Shown here: in pieces, positions 32,662 to 41,658 of the stretch
How positions within the stretch are numbered: the first letter of the stretch is position 1
Layout: every line of letters starts with the position of its first letter
NCBI GenBank assembly: GCA_965234545.1
Contig: OZ248348.1
Location: forward strand, 930,001-994,000
DNA from: Methylotenera sp965234545
GTDB lineage: Bacteria; Pseudomonadota; Gammaproteobacteria; Burkholderiales; Methylophilaceae
Direction of reading: 5' to 3'
DNA length: 64,000 nucleotides
Notes under the pieces: generated by a model
The model's database searches: none
Told to the model about the DNA's origin: nothing
What the model saw: only the letters and a program-made list of their open reading frames with translations
Position numbers and translations under genes: made by a program

Positions 32662-33746
32662 TATTCAGCACCCAGACCCAACCAAGTGCCCTTAATAGCA
32701 GAAATCCCTGACACGGCAATGCGCTCATCGCCTTTAAATTCAGCGTTCACTACAGCTTCATCGCCTTGCTCAAAAATTACCTTTACTTTTAAGGGGTGAA
32801 AGCCTGTTTTGGTTTGCACAAACACCACGGCCTCATTACCCTGCCTTGCTAAAGCCGATTTAGCGATACTAAAACTGCTTTTTTGTGGGCCCAGACTAAT
32901 CTCCGCTTCCACCATCTGTCCTGGAAACAAGCTTTCTGCTCCCTCTGTAATTTGCGCCCTAAGATGCATCGTTTGATCGGCTTTATTTACATTGCGTATC
33001 ACAGCAATCAGCTTGCCAGAAGCTTGTAACTTAGGAATGCGCACAGGCATACCGACCTTAACAAAGGGCAAGCCTTCAAGTGGCGCATGAATTTCTAACC
33101 AAAGTGGATTTAATTTTGCAATGCGGTATAAAGGCATGGCCATGTCAACGCGCTGACCTGCGGTAACCATTTGCTCTAGCACTTGTCCGGCTATTGGCGC
33201 GATGAGCGTGATCCCACTGCTCATTCCTGTAACAGGGTTCATTTTAGCAATGGCAGCATCGCTCATGCCAGCCAAGCCTAGCATTTGCTTACGCTGCGCC
33301 AGTGCTGCTGACAGCTCTTCGTGCGTACTCTCCGTTTCTAAAAAACGGCGCTGAGAAATGATGCCCTCTTTAAATAACTCCGCATCACGCGTTAGGCTTT
33401 TTTGAGAAAGTTTTTTCTGCGTCAATGCTTGCAGGTAATCCCTTTGCAAGGCCAATAAATCGGCACTGCTTATATGAGCTAGCGCCTGCCCTTGTTTGAC
33501 TTCTTGGCCGGCAGCAACGTATAAATGATCAATTAAACCGGATTGCGGTGCGCTAACCACCCGTTCTTGGCCTATGGCCACCCTCACTTCAGCGGGAAAT
33601 CGCCGACTGCTTAGTTGGGTGTTTTTTCCAACTGGCGACACACTCACACCTAAATTCTGCTGCTGTGCTTGGCTCATAACCACATCTGCCGCCTGCGCAT
33701 TTACTAGGTATACACATTGCATCATTATTAAAATCACGAACTTCAT
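32661..33746 (-). CDS. czcB: CzcB-type periplasmic adaptor (membrane fusion protein)
   Basis: 361 aa linking pump to outer-membrane channel. Signal peptide 1-19 (ending AQA). A split lipoyl domain is visible in VVSAPQSGLIDHLYVAAGQEVKQGQALAHI and SGITLIAPIAGQVLEQMVTAGQRV, separated by a helical hairpin (about 105-160) and followed by beta-barrel domains. It has no N-terminal metal-binding His cluster of the kind in some CzcB proteins. It overlaps czcC by 4 bp. Confidence 0.92.
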   Translation of the reverse strand: MKFVILIMMQCVYLVNAQAADVVMSQAQQQNLGVSVSPVGKNTQLSSRRFPAEVRVAIGQERVVSAPQSGLIDHLYVAAGQEVKQGQALAHISSADLLALQRDYLQALTQKKLSQKSLTRDAELFKEGIISQRRFLETESTHEELSAALAQRKQMLGLAGMSDAAIAKMNPVTGMSSGITLIAPIAGQVLEQMVTAGQRVDMAMPLYRIAKLNPLWLEIHAPLEGLPFVKVGMPVRIPKLQASGKLIAVIRNVNKADQTMHLRAQITEGAESLFPGQMVEAEISLGPQKSSFSIAKSALARQGNEAVVFVQTKTGFHPLKVKVIFEQGDEAVVNAEFKGDERIAVSGISAIKGTWLGLGAE

Positions 33747-34993
33747 GGAAGGGCTCCTACTGCTTGGTTATAGCGGGCGATGTCCCACTGCACTTGAATT
33801 TTACGGCTTGTGTAAGCTCTCTCAGCCTCGTATGTTTGAGCTTGCACTCGCAACAAGCTGACCAAGTCAGACTCGCCAAATTGGAAGGCTTTTTGCGCTA
33901 GACTGGCGCTCTTCTTTGCAATATCAAACTGCTTGCTGGCAAGCGCCAATTCAGCGCGACTGGCTTCTAAATTATGTTCCGCTTCATGCATGGCGGCTTC
34001 CAACTCTAGCCTTAGTGATTCACGAGCACTTAGGGCCTGACCTACACCCATTTCAGCGGCCGCATTAATAGGCGCAGCGCGAGCATCTTCGCCAAAGGGA
34101 ATTCTTAACTTCATGCCTACGCTGTCGTTAGCCGCATTATCAAATGCACCCTTGCTGCTTTGTGCATTTAATGACAAATGCAAGTTTTCTCGGCTTTCAA
34201 TGAAGGCTAAATCACGCTCCGTTTCAGCCAAAGCCAAACTAGACTGCGCTTCAGCCCAAATGGACGATTGACTGTAATCTTGCAAGGGCGACTGTTGTTC
34301 TTCAATGTTGGCCGGCACTTCGTGTAAGCCCGTTAACAAGAAGTAGCGATGTGAAGCATGCTTAAGCTCAGCCTCAGCACGCAATTTTTCTTTTTCAAAA
34401 CGCAAGCTATCCTGCTCAACCACCATGACGTCGGTCATGGCCATTTCGCCGGCTTGGTAACGCCGTTCCACATCGCGCTGTAAATTTTTGGCTAAGGCTA
34501 ATTTGTTAATCGCCAGCGCATGGTTGTTTTCGTTGTAAGCGATCAGCCATAAAATTTCACGTAACTCCCCGGCTAACTGCAGCTTTAAGTTTTCACGGCT
34601 TAGGCTGGCATACGCCAAACTTGCATCCGCAACTTTAGTCCGCATGTTACGTTGGTTTTGCATCCACAGCGGCAACTCAAGTTCGGCCTGCCATTCCCGC
34701 TCACCTCGATTGCTAGCCAAACCGTCGTTCAAATGCATAACCGTGATGGCAGGACTTGTCGGCAACAAGGATTCGGCCATGGTTTTTTTAGCCTTTACCC
34801 ATGCATTGCGTGATTGCAAGGTGAATAGCTTGGGGTTGCGTGCAAGGGTTTGCTGCAAGACCTCACGCAATTGCAGCTTGGGGTTTAACTTGAGTTCGTC
34901 GGAATGCTTTAATTCAGATGCACCTTGCCCAGCCCATAAAGGACCGGACAGGATAAAAAGTATCAAATAAACGACCAAAAAATTTATGCGCAT
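33743..34993 (-). CDS. czcC: CzcC-type outer-membrane factor (TolC family)
   Basis: 416-aa channel protein completing the tripartite efflux complex. Signal peptide (about 1-21, LSGPLWA) and two OEP repeats rich in long coiled-coil helices: LQLREVLQQTLARNPKLFTLQSR opens the first, LHLSLNAQSSKGAF the second. ARYNQAVGALP is a typical C-terminus. First gene of czcC-czcB-czcA-DUF3240, all with overlaps or short gaps. A possible minus-strand promoter (TTAAGA-18-TAAAAT) lies about 25 bp upstream. Confidence 0.9.
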   Translation of the reverse strand: MRINFLVVYLILFILSGPLWAGQGASELKHSDELKLNPKLQLREVLQQTLARNPKLFTLQSRNAWVKAKKTMAESLLPTSPAITVMHLNDGLASNRGEREWQAELELPLWMQNQRNMRTKVADASLAYASLSRENLKLQLAGELREILWLIAYNENNHALAINKLALAKNLQRDVERRYQAGEMAMTDVMVVEQDSLRFEKEKLRAEAELKHASHRYFLLTGLHEVPANIEEQQSPLQDYSQSSIWAEAQSSLALAETERDLAFIESRENLHLSLNAQSSKGAFDNAANDSVGMKLRIPFGEDARAAPINAAAEMGVGQALSARESLRLELEAAMHEAEHNLEASRAELALASKQFDIAKKSASLAQKAFQFGESDLVSLLRVQAQTYEAERAYTSRKIQVQWDIARYNQAVGALP

Positions 34994-35392
34994 GCTTTTT
35001 TACTCTAATTTTAAATCGATTGTGGGTACAGTCTTAATAGGATAGTTAAGCGTTGATGGTATTCACTTTAACACTTAATAAACCAAGCTCACGCTTCATC
35101 GTCAACCACCACAATACAATGGTATAGCCTGCAGCTTAAGGTTTCCTTAACAATTATTTTCATTATAAAGTAATTCAAATGACGAATAGCGCGAGGCCAA
35201 GTAAATCGCTAAATTAGCTGATGATGCAGCGCAAAAGCCAACAGCGGCTATCACTTCAGTATTAATTATGCGTAAATTTAGTAAAAATCTCAGTTTTTTT
35301 CATGAATGCGTGTTGATATTATTGACGCATAGGGGAAATTCAGACAAAGTAAGCATGCTTTTCAAAACCATTTAACTTAAGGGAATAAAAAT
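34994..35392. other. Divergent regulatory region between czcC and hupB
   Basis: 399 bp without an ORF of note. A minus-strand TTAAGA-18 nt-TAAAAT sits near 35010-35040. The perfect 6-3-6 inverted repeat TTAAGG-TTT-CCTTAA is at 35136-35150, possibly an operator for the efflux genes. Near hupB there are TTGATA and TTGACG motifs but no convincing -10. Confidence 0.45.
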
Positions 35393-35665
35393 ATGAACAA
35401 ATCTGAATTGATTGATGCAATTGCCGCAAGTGCTGGCTTAACAAAAGCTGATGCTGGTCGCGCTATTGATGCTACAACTTCTGCTATCACTGCTGCACTT
35501 AAAAAAGGTGACACAGTAACTTTAGTTGGTTTCGGTACATTTAAAGTATCTAAACGTGCTGCTCGCGTAGGCCGCAACCCACGTACTGGTGCTGAATTGA
35601 AAATCGCTGCTCGTAAAGCTCCTGGCTTCTCAGCTGGTAAAACATTGAAAGATGCAGTTAATTAA
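35393..35665 (+). CDS. hupB: Nucleoid protein HU
   Basis: 90-aa DNA-bending protein. It has MNKSELIDAIAASAGLTKADAGRAI, VTLVGFGTFKVSKRAARVGRNP for the DNA-gripping arm, and TGAELKIAARKAPGFSAGKTLKDAVN. It is HU rather than IHF because it lacks the IHF flank-binding residues. Codon use is strongly biased to GCT, CGT and GGT, as in highly expressed genes. AAGGGAATAA precedes the ATG. Confidence 0.96.
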   Translation: MNKSELIDAIAASAGLTKADAGRAIDATTSAITAALKKGDTVTLVGFGTFKVSKRAARVGRNPRTGAELKIAARKAPGFSAGKTLKDAVN

Positions 35666-35692
35666 TTAGCTAAGCATGCATTTTTAACAAAA

Positions 35693-35714
35693 GGGAGCCC
35701 AGCGCTCCCTTTTT
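35693..35714 (+). terminator. Intrinsic terminator of hupB
   Basis: GGGAGC (35693-35698), loop CCAGC, GCTCCC (35704-35709), T5, with an A-run before the stem. Confidence 0.88.
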
Positions 35715-35749
35715 GTTATTGTCACCCCCCTTTTTTTACACCCCACCCT

Positions 35750-36223
35750 ATGCATACCACCAAACAACTAATGTTGGCATTAGCCATGGCGCTTGGCGCA
35801 CAATTGGCTAGCGCTGGCGACCTCCCAGACAACCGATTAACGACGGGCTACATCAACCCTGAGGTAACTCAAGAAAACATCCATAGCACCGTGTGCGTCA
35901 AGGGTTACAGCAAATCCATACGCCCGCCCAGTTACTACACAAACAAACTTAAGAAAAGGCAGTTGGCCGAATACGGTTATGCCGACGCCAACCCTCAGCA
36001 CTACGAGGAAGACCATTTGATACCACTGAGCATAGGCGGCAGCCCGGATCACCCAAAAAACCTATGGCCGCAACCACGGCTTAGTGAATGGAATGCCGAG
36101 AAAAAAGACCGTTTGGAATTCAAAATATACCGATTGGTGTGCGAGGGAAAGGTGCCGCTAGACGAAGCCAGGCAAGCGATGGCAGAAAACTGGATTGAAG
36201 CTTACAAGCGTTATATGTACTAG
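35750..36223 (+). CDS. Secreted HNH-type nuclease-like protein
   Basis: 157 aa with a signal peptide (about 1-22, LASAGD) and a compact domain containing YEEDHLIPLSIGGSPDHPKNLWPQP. The DH-(P)-GG-(N)LWP arrangement is the His-Asn core of HNH/His-Me-finger nucleases (D-H as general base, Asn in NLWPQ). Cys at about 49 and 131 could form a disulfide, fitting a periplasmic or exported enzyme. Likely a nuclease that degrades external DNA, but activity is inferred. Confidence 0.75.
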   Translation: MHTTKQLMLALAMALGAQLASAGDLPDNRLTTGYINPEVTQENIHSTVCVKGYSKSIRPPSYYTNKLKKRQLAEYGYADANPQHYEEDHLIPLSIGGSPDHPKNLWPQPRLSEWNAEKKDRLEFKIYRLVCEGKVPLDEARQAMAENWIEAYKRYMY

Positions 36224-36311
36224 CCCTTAGTATAATTGACAGGGCCTTGGATTGATTTCAGAATGGTTTAGGCACGCACATGCCGACAATTCAGGCTACC
36301 AGGAGTTAATC

Positions 36312-36407
36312 ATGTACTTTTTAGGCTGGCAAGGCATCTACACCTTTGGCGTTCTCGTGGTTTTGATCGTCTTAGCGCTGTGGGTATTTAGCAAAATCAC
36401 AAAATAG
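36312..36407 (+). CDS. 31-aa single-pass membrane peptide
   Basis: ATG at 36312 has AGGAG six nt upstream and encodes MYFLGWQGIYTFGVLVVLIV followed by LALWVFSKITK. One TM helix with a charged C-terminal tail, stop at 36405-36407. Short, but ribosome site, hydrophobicity and the Lys end favour a real gene. No family recognised. Confidence 0.5.
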   Translation: MYFLGWQGIYTFGVLVVLIVLALWVFSKITK

Positions 36408-36519
36408 CGAATTTATACAACGCCCTCTGTTCAGGCATTGCTGGTTATCCAACCGCTTATTAAAAGCATGGGCTAGTTCTATTTCCTTGCCCCAGGCACG
36501 ATGCAACTGGGCCGGTCGG

Positions 36520-37272
36520 CTATGGTATGGATAGGCATATGCTTACAAACGCTTGCGCATCCAAGGAGCAGCGCCCGACTAAGCCTCCATTGATATCCGG
36601 CATGGCAAATAAATCGTGAGCATTACTCGGGTGCAAGCTACCGCCGTATAAAATACGTACATTTTTTGCTATCGTTTCGTCGCATCGGGCGATGCGTTTG
36701 CGTATAAATTGATGCACTGCTTGCGCTTGCTCAGGCGTCGCGGGCATGTCCGTCCCCACCGCCCACAAGGGCTCGTAAACCAACACGGCCTGGGTTAATG
36801 CGTGTGCGCCAAAACGGCGCATGATGGAATCCAATTGCCGACCAACGACATACTCCGTCCAATCCGACTCGCGCTCGTCTTTTGATTCGCCCATGCAAAA
36901 AATTGGGGTCAATCCGGCCTTAAGTGCGGCATTGAACCTTGCCGCCGCGGTGTCGTCGGTTTCGTGCGACAAAATGCGGCGTTCAGAATGCCCAACAATC
37001 ACGTAGCTGCAACCGTTATCCACCAACATGCTGGACGATACCGATCCAGTTAGCGCCACATCCTCATTGGCGGATAAATTCTGCGCCCCCCAGGCCACAT
37101 TGCTGTGCTGCAACAGGTCTTTTGCTTGATGCAAATACGGGTAAGGGACGCATAAGGCATAATCCGCCTGCTGCAAACCCTGCACGCCCGCGACGATGCC
37201 CTGCAACAGCAATTGGTTGCTGGCGTAGTTGCCGTTCATTTTCCAGTTACCGACAATTAATTGGCGCAGCAT
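36520..37272 (-). CDS. tpiA: Triosephosphate isomerase, Calvin-operon paralogue
   Basis: Interconverts glyceraldehyde-3-phosphate and DHAP; here it feeds the CBB aldolase. 250 aa with catalytic Asn/Lys in VGNWKMNG (9 and 11), His in VGHSERR (about 95) and Glu in VYEPLWAVGT (about 166). Loop 6 reads PLWAVGTDMPATPEQAQ, where the usual GTG-K-T-A is GTD-M-P-A, an unusual gate. It is one of two TPI genes in the window (other at 44825); tight linkage to fba (2-bp gap) shows it is the last gene of the cbb operon. Confidence 0.92.
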   Translation of the reverse strand: MLRQLIVGNWKMNGNYASNQLLLQGIVAGVQGLQQADYALCVPYPYLHQAKDLLQHSNVAWGAQNLSANEDVALTGSVSSSMLVDNGCSYVIVGHSERRILSHETDDTAAARFNAALKAGLTPIFCMGESKDERESDWTEYVVGRQLDSIMRRFGAHALTQAVLVYEPLWAVGTDMPATPEQAQAVHQFIRKRIARCDETIAKNVRILYGGSLHPSNAHDLFAMPDINGGLVGRCSLDAQAFVSICLSIP

Positions 37273-37274
37273 AG

Positions 37275-38339
37275 TTACCTAACGATGGCCGCCAGCTCAC
37301 CGCTGGCATAACGGTTTGCCATTTTATCTAAAGGAATGACTTTAATTTTGGCCGCTTGGCCGGCGCTGCCAAACGCTAAAAAGCGATTAATGCACACCTG
37401 CTTTGCCGCCATCACGGCCGACTTCAACAACACTCTGGGGTCAAATTCCTCGGGGTGCTCTGCCATGGTTTTGCGCAATGTGGCTGTCATGGCTAAGCGT
37501 ATGTCGGTGTCAATGTTAATTTTTCGTACGCCATGTTTAATGCCCTCTACAATTTCCGACACGGGCACACCGTAGGTTTCTTTAATCTGTCCACCGTGGT
37601 CCCGTATCATTTGCAGCCATTCTTGCTCCACGCTGGATGAGCCATGCATCACCAAATGGGTATTGGGTATGCGTGCGTGTATGGCTTTGATGCGGCTGAT
37701 GGCCAGGATATCCCCAGTCGGTGGACGGCTAAATTTGTAGGCCCCATGGCTGGTGCCTATGGCAATGGCCAAGGCATCCACTTGCGTGGCTTTAACAAAT
37801 TCCGCGGCCTCATCCGGGTCGGTTAACAATTGCGACTCATCCAATACCCCTGCTGCCCCGCTGCCATCTTCCTCACCCGCTTGCCCCGTTTCCAATGATC
37901 CCAAGCAACCCAACTCCCCTTCCACCGACACCCCGATGGCGTGCGCAGATTCCACCACCCGGCGTGTCACGTCCACGTTGTAGGCAAAACTGGCCGGTGT
38001 TTTAGCATCGCTTTCTAGCGAGCCATCCATCATCACACTGGAAAAGCCACTGCGCAGCGCCACCTGACAAACTGACGCCGACGCCCCGTGGTCTTGGTGC
38101 ATGCACAAGGGGATGTGTGGGTATTGCTCTATGGCAGCTTCCACCAATTTACGCAAGAAAGGCTCACCCGCGTAGCCCCGCGCGCCTGCCGAGGCCTGCA
38201 AAATCACCGGGCTATCCACTTCATCTGCGGCTTGCATGATGGCGTGAATTTGCTCCATATTATTGACGTTGAATGCGGGCAAGCCATAGTGATGGTCTGC
38301 GGCATGGTCTAGCAATTGCCTTAGAGAAATGAGCGCCAT
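37275..38339 (-). CDS. cbbA: Class II fructose-bisphosphate aldolase
   Basis: Zinc-dependent aldolase joining triose phosphates to FBP, and in the Calvin cycle also making sedoheptulose bisphosphate. The 354-aa protein shows LPAFNVNNMEQI, the zinc-ligand stretch LCMHQDHGAS, GELGCLGSLETG, IAIGTSHGAYKF and HGSSSVEQEW. These match the CbbA (type B) subgroup. It follows prk by 6 bp in the operon. Confidence 0.95.
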   Translation of the reverse strand: MALISLRQLLDHAADHHYGLPAFNVNNMEQIHAIMQAADEVDSPVILQASAGARGYAGEPFLRKLVEAAIEQYPHIPLCMHQDHGASASVCQVALRSGFSSVMMDGSLESDAKTPASFAYNVDVTRRVVESAHAIGVSVEGELGCLGSLETGQAGEEDGSGAAGVLDESQLLTDPDEAAEFVKATQVDALAIAIGTSHGAYKFSRPPTGDILAISRIKAIHARIPNTHLVMHGSSSVEQEWLQMIRDHGGQIKETYGVPVSEIVEGIKHGVRKINIDTDIRLAMTATLRKTMAEHPEEFDPRVLLKSAVMAAKQVCINRFLAFGSAGQAAKIKVIPLDKMANRYASGELAAIVR

Positions 38340-38345
38340 ACCGTG

Positions 38346-39218
38346 CTAGCCACTATTGCGCATGTGCATCAAACGCAGAATCATGGGCGTGAAAATAAGC
38401 TGCATGGCCAAGCCCATTTTCCCGCCTGGCACCACGATGGTATTGGGGCGGGTCATCATCGAATCGTGCAGCATGCTGAGTAAATAAGGGAAATCGATGC
38501 CCTCAGGGTTTTTAAAACGGATGACCACCAGGCTTTCGTCCGCGGTGGGAATGTCATTCGCTATGAATGGGTTGGAGGTATCCACCGTCGGCACGCGCTG
38601 AAAATTCACGTGCGTGCGCGAAAATTGCGGGCAAATGTAATTCACGTAATCCGGCATCCGGCGCAAAATAATGTCGGTAACGGCCTCCTTAGAGTAGCCA
38701 CGAATTTTATTATCCCTGTGCAATTTCTGTATCCATTCCAGGTTAATGATGGGCACCACGCCCACCAACAAATCCACGTGCTTGGCGACATCGGCCTCCT
38801 CCCCCACGTAAGCCCCGTGCAAGCCTTCGTAAAATAACAACTCGGCGCCAGCTTGGCTGTCTTGCCAAGGCGTCATGGTGCCGGCAACTTGATGGTATGG
38901 CGCGCCTTCCAAATCGGTATGGATGTATTTACGCACTTTGCAACGACCGCTTTCACCAAACTGGCGAAAGGTGTCGGCCAACTCGGCTAACAAATTCGCC
39001 TGAGGGTTAAAGTGACTGAAATTTGAACCGGGGTTTTTCCTATGCTGGCTAAGCAAGGCATCCATTTCATTGCGCTCATAGCGGTGCATGGAATCGCCCT
39101 CTATCATCAAGGCATTGATGTTTTCCCGCCTAAACACATGCTGAAAACTTTGCATGACCGAGGTCGTGCCTGCGCCTGATGAGCCGGTAATAGCGATAAC
39201 GGGGTAATTTCTAGACAT
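38346..39218 (-). CDS. prk: Phosphoribulokinase
   Basis: ATP-dependent phosphorylation of ribulose-5-phosphate to RuBP, the RuBisCO substrate. The 290-aa class I enzyme begins MSRNYPVIAITGSSGAGTTS with the P-loop, and has EGDSMHRYERNEMD (catalytic Asp), a YEGLHG motif and MLHDSMMTRPNTIV. The true start is MSRNYP at 39218 with AAGGGATGG upstream; a 25-codon extension overlaps the fbp end without being conserved. Confidence 0.95.
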   Translation of the reverse strand: MSRNYPVIAITGSSGAGTTSVMQSFQHVFRRENINALMIEGDSMHRYERNEMDALLSQHRKNPGSNFSHFNPQANLLAELADTFRQFGESGRCKVRKYIHTDLEGAPYHQVAGTMTPWQDSQAGAELLFYEGLHGAYVGEEADVAKHVDLLVGVVPIINLEWIQKLHRDNKIRGYSKEAVTDIILRRMPDYVNYICPQFSRTHVNFQRVPTVDTSNPFIANDIPTADESLVVIRFKNPEGIDFPYLLSMLHDSMMTRPNTIVVPGGKMGLAMQLIFTPMILRLMHMRNSG

Positions 39219-39255
39219 GTACCATCCCTTTTTAAGCTTATCTAAAGGCCATTTG

Positions 39256-40323
39256 CTAATGGTTGGTTTTTTTATGGAACAAGGAACGGCCACTGAATAA
39301 TGGGGAATGCGGGCTTTTCAGTACCCCCCCATCCACCGCCGCATAACACCGTTCCATGAAAGCCACTTCATGGTGTGAGCCCAGTATCACCGGCACGCGT
39401 TGGTGGATATGATTGGGCTGAACATCCAGCAGCCGTTGCCGCCCCGTGGTGCTCTTACCGCCCGCTTGCTCAACCAGCATGCTCATCGGGTTCACCTCAT
39501 ACATCAAGCGTAAGCGCCCGCCTCGGGCCGGCTCTTTACTGTCCTGCGCATACACATACACGCCACCACGAATTAAAATTCTATGCACATCGGCCACCAT
39601 GCTGGCCACCCAGCGCATATTAAAATCTTTCCCGCGCGGCCCTGTGGCGCCGGCCAAACAGCCTTCCACATAATCCACGGTGGCCGCATCCCAAAAGCGC
39701 TGATTACTGGCATTGATGGCAAATTCTGCCGTTTCTTCAGGCACGCGCATGCCCGGGTGGGTAAGGTAAAACTCCCCATTATCTGGGTCTAGGGTAAAGC
39801 CATGCGTGCCCTGGCCTAAGGTAAGTACCAACATGGTGCAATAGCCATACAAGGCATAACCAGCCGCCACTTGCTGGTTTCCTGCTTGCAAATAATCCGC
39901 CTCCGCCAATGGCGTCTTGGGGGCATTTAACACAGAGAAAATAGACCCAATGGACACGTTCACGGCCACGTTGGATGAGCCATCCAAGGGGTCAAACACC
40001 ACCAAAAAAGGCCCGCCTTGGGTGATGTCTACTGGCGCATCCATTTCCTCAGAAGCCAAACCAGCGACCACGCCACTTTGTTTTAAATTATCCATAAAAA
40101 TAGCATTACTCAATACATCCAAGTGCATTTGTGTTTCACCTTGAACATTTTGACTGGCTAACTTTCCGGTAACACCCAGCAACGGCCCTCTTGTCGTCAA
40201 TGCCGCAATGCTTTTGGCCGCCTGCGCAATGCTTAATAGCAGCGCGCTTAATGCCTCTGCCTGGGCCATGCCCCGTGAGGCAGAGGCTAAAAATTCGCTT
40301 AAATTACTGGGAGCCGTTTGCAT
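39256..40323 (-). CDS. fbp: Fructose-1,6-bisphosphatase class I
   Basis: Hydrolyses FBP to F6P in the Calvin cycle and gluconeogenesis. The 355-aa protein shows the metal-binding loop VFDPLDGSSNVAVNVSIGSIF (about 113-133), RWVASMVADVHRIL and RLMYEVNPMSMLVEQAGGK. It ends 37 bp before prk and begins 3 bp after cbbX. Proteobacterial CbbF in such operons normally belongs to this class. Confidence 0.94.
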   Translation of the reverse strand: MQTAPSNLSEFLASASRGMAQAEALSALLLSIAQAAKSIAALTTRGPLLGVTGKLASQNVQGETQMHLDVLSNAIFMDNLKQSGVVAGLASEEMDAPVDITQGGPFLVVFDPLDGSSNVAVNVSIGSIFSVLNAPKTPLAEADYLQAGNQQVAAGYALYGYCTMLVLTLGQGTHGFTLDPDNGEFYLTHPGMRVPEETAEFAINASNQRFWDAATVDYVEGCLAGATGPRGKDFNMRWVASMVADVHRILIRGGVYVYAQDSKEPARGGRLRLMYEVNPMSMLVEQAGGKSTTGRQRLLDVQPNHIHQRVPVILGSHHEVAFMERCYAAVDGGVLKSPHSPLFSGRSLFHKKTNH

Positions 40324-40326
40324 GGC

Positions 40327-41238
40327 TTAGTCTTGTCTAGTAAATACCCGTGAGGCACGAATATCCGCCTCAGTAATCGTTGAAAGATCGGTAATGCTGG
40401 CGTGGCTGTTTGCCTGCGAGAGCAAGTCAAACACCCGATTAGCATGCCGTAATCTAGCGCGATCTAGCGCATTTCTTATCGATCGCGCGTTGGCAAAATG
40501 CGGCTGCGCTTGCCTTTGCGCTATGTAGTCACGCATGGCATCGGTGGCTTGCTCATCAAGCTGATAATGCATATCCGCCACCATTTTTTGCGCGATGGCC
40601 AACAGCTCGGTTTGCCCATAATCGGGAAAATCAATGTGGTGGGCTATGCGTGATGACATCCCCGGATTGGACTGAAAAAAAGTGTCCATACGGTCTTTAT
40701 AGCCGGCCAACACCACCACCAAATCCTCCCTATGGTTTTCCATCACCTGCAATAAAATTTCAATGGCTTCTTGCCCATAATCGCGTTCGTTTTCCGGGCG
40801 GTACAAATAATACGCTTCATCAATAAACAATACCCCGCCCATGGCTTTTTTAATGACTTCCTTCGTTTTGGGTGCGGTATGGCCTATGTATTGCCCAACC
40901 AAATCGTCACGCGTGACACTGACCACATGGCCTTTACGCACGTAGCCTAAGCGATGCAGCATGTCAGCCATGCGCAAAGCCACCGTGGTTTTACCCGTGC
41001 CTGGGTTGCCCGTGAAGCACATGTGCAAATTGGGTTGCGCACTTTCTATGCCCAGTTGCAAACGCGCACGCGACACCACCAGAAAGGCCGCTATCTCTTT
41101 TATCCTTTGCTTAACCGGCGCCAAGCCAATTAAATCGGCGTCTAAATTATTCAACACCTCGCTTATATTGGCGTTTTGCAAAATTTGCTGCAGATCAACC
41201 CCAGGGGGTGTTTGCTTAAGCACCTGCGCACTCGCCAT
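40327..41238 (-). CDS. cbbX: CbbX, red-type RuBisCO activase
   Basis: AAA+ hexamer that remodels inhibited red-type RuBisCO. 303 aa from the ATG at 41238: Walker A FTGNPGTGKTT, Walker B GVLFIDEAYYLYRP, sensor VVLAGYKDRMD and NPGMSSRIAHHIDF. The ATG lies 23 bp inside cbbS, so translation is coupled. Pairing CbbX with form IC CbbLS is expected; CbbQ/CbbO are absent. Activation would normally require RuBP, consistent with prk downstream. Confidence 0.94.
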   Translation of the reverse strand: MASAQVLKQTPPGVDLQQILQNANISEVLNNLDADLIGLAPVKQRIKEIAAFLVVSRARLQLGIESAQPNLHMCFTGNPGTGKTTVALRMADMLHRLGYVRKGHVVSVTRDDLVGQYIGHTAPKTKEVIKKAMGGVLFIDEAYYLYRPENERDYGQEAIEILLQVMENHREDLVVVLAGYKDRMDTFFQSNPGMSSRIAHHIDFPDYGQTELLAIAQKMVADMHYQLDEQATDAMRDYIAQRQAQPHFANARSIRNALDRARLRHANRVFDLLSQANSHASITDLSTITEADIRASRVFTRQD

Positions 41239-41638
41239 GATGCGCATCGGCGCTGTTTGCCCGAGTGGTGTAACGCACCACTCGGCCTTCGCTTTCTTGG
41301 CGTACCAAAGCAAAATCCGGTTGCGTTGCTGGGCGATTGACGATGTAGCTCATCACCATGGATTCCACCCCACGCGTGTTATCGAAGGCATTGATTTTAA
41401 TGTAAGCATTGGGGTAAGCGGTTCGGCAAGCGGTCAAATCGTAAAGCAGCGCCGCGCCATCTTTAATTTCAAACATAGGATGACCCCACATGCTCCAGTA
41501 AACATTACGCGGATGCGGGTCATCGGTCCACTCTATGGACAGCGCCCAGCCTTTGCTGATGGCATAATCGACTTGCGCTCTGATTTGCGCGTCCGTGAGG
41601 GGCGGTAAGAATGAGAATTGGCCTTGGGTAATGTGCAT
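41216..41638 (-). CDS. cbbS: RuBisCO small subunit, red-type
   Basis: 140 aa. It starts MHITQGQFSFLPPLTDAQI and has YWSMWGHPMFEIKDGAALLYDL and YIKINAFDNTRGVESMVMSYIVNRP, typical of the longer red-type small subunits with the extra C-terminal hairpin. GAAGGAG precedes the ATG. The longer frame to 41767 overlaps cbbL out of frame and is spurious. Confidence 0.96.
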   Translation of the reverse strand: MHITQGQFSFLPPLTDAQIRAQVDYAISKGWALSIEWTDDPHPRNVYWSMWGHPMFEIKDGAALLYDLTACRTAYPNAYIKINAFDNTRGVESMVMSYIVNRPATQPDFALVRQESEGRVVRYTTRANSADAHHGECAGA

Positions 41639-41658
41639 CGTAATCTCCTTCACATCAT

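Noticed and set aside
36408..36519. Copy of the tRNA-Leu 3' end as left att of a Calvin island
   Set aside because: I looked for such a repeat at the far end of the cbb operon and found none; no integrase is present.
40961..41608. 215-aa plus-strand ORF across cbbX and cbbS
   Set aside because: Antisense to two well-conserved overlapping genes; no family resemblance.
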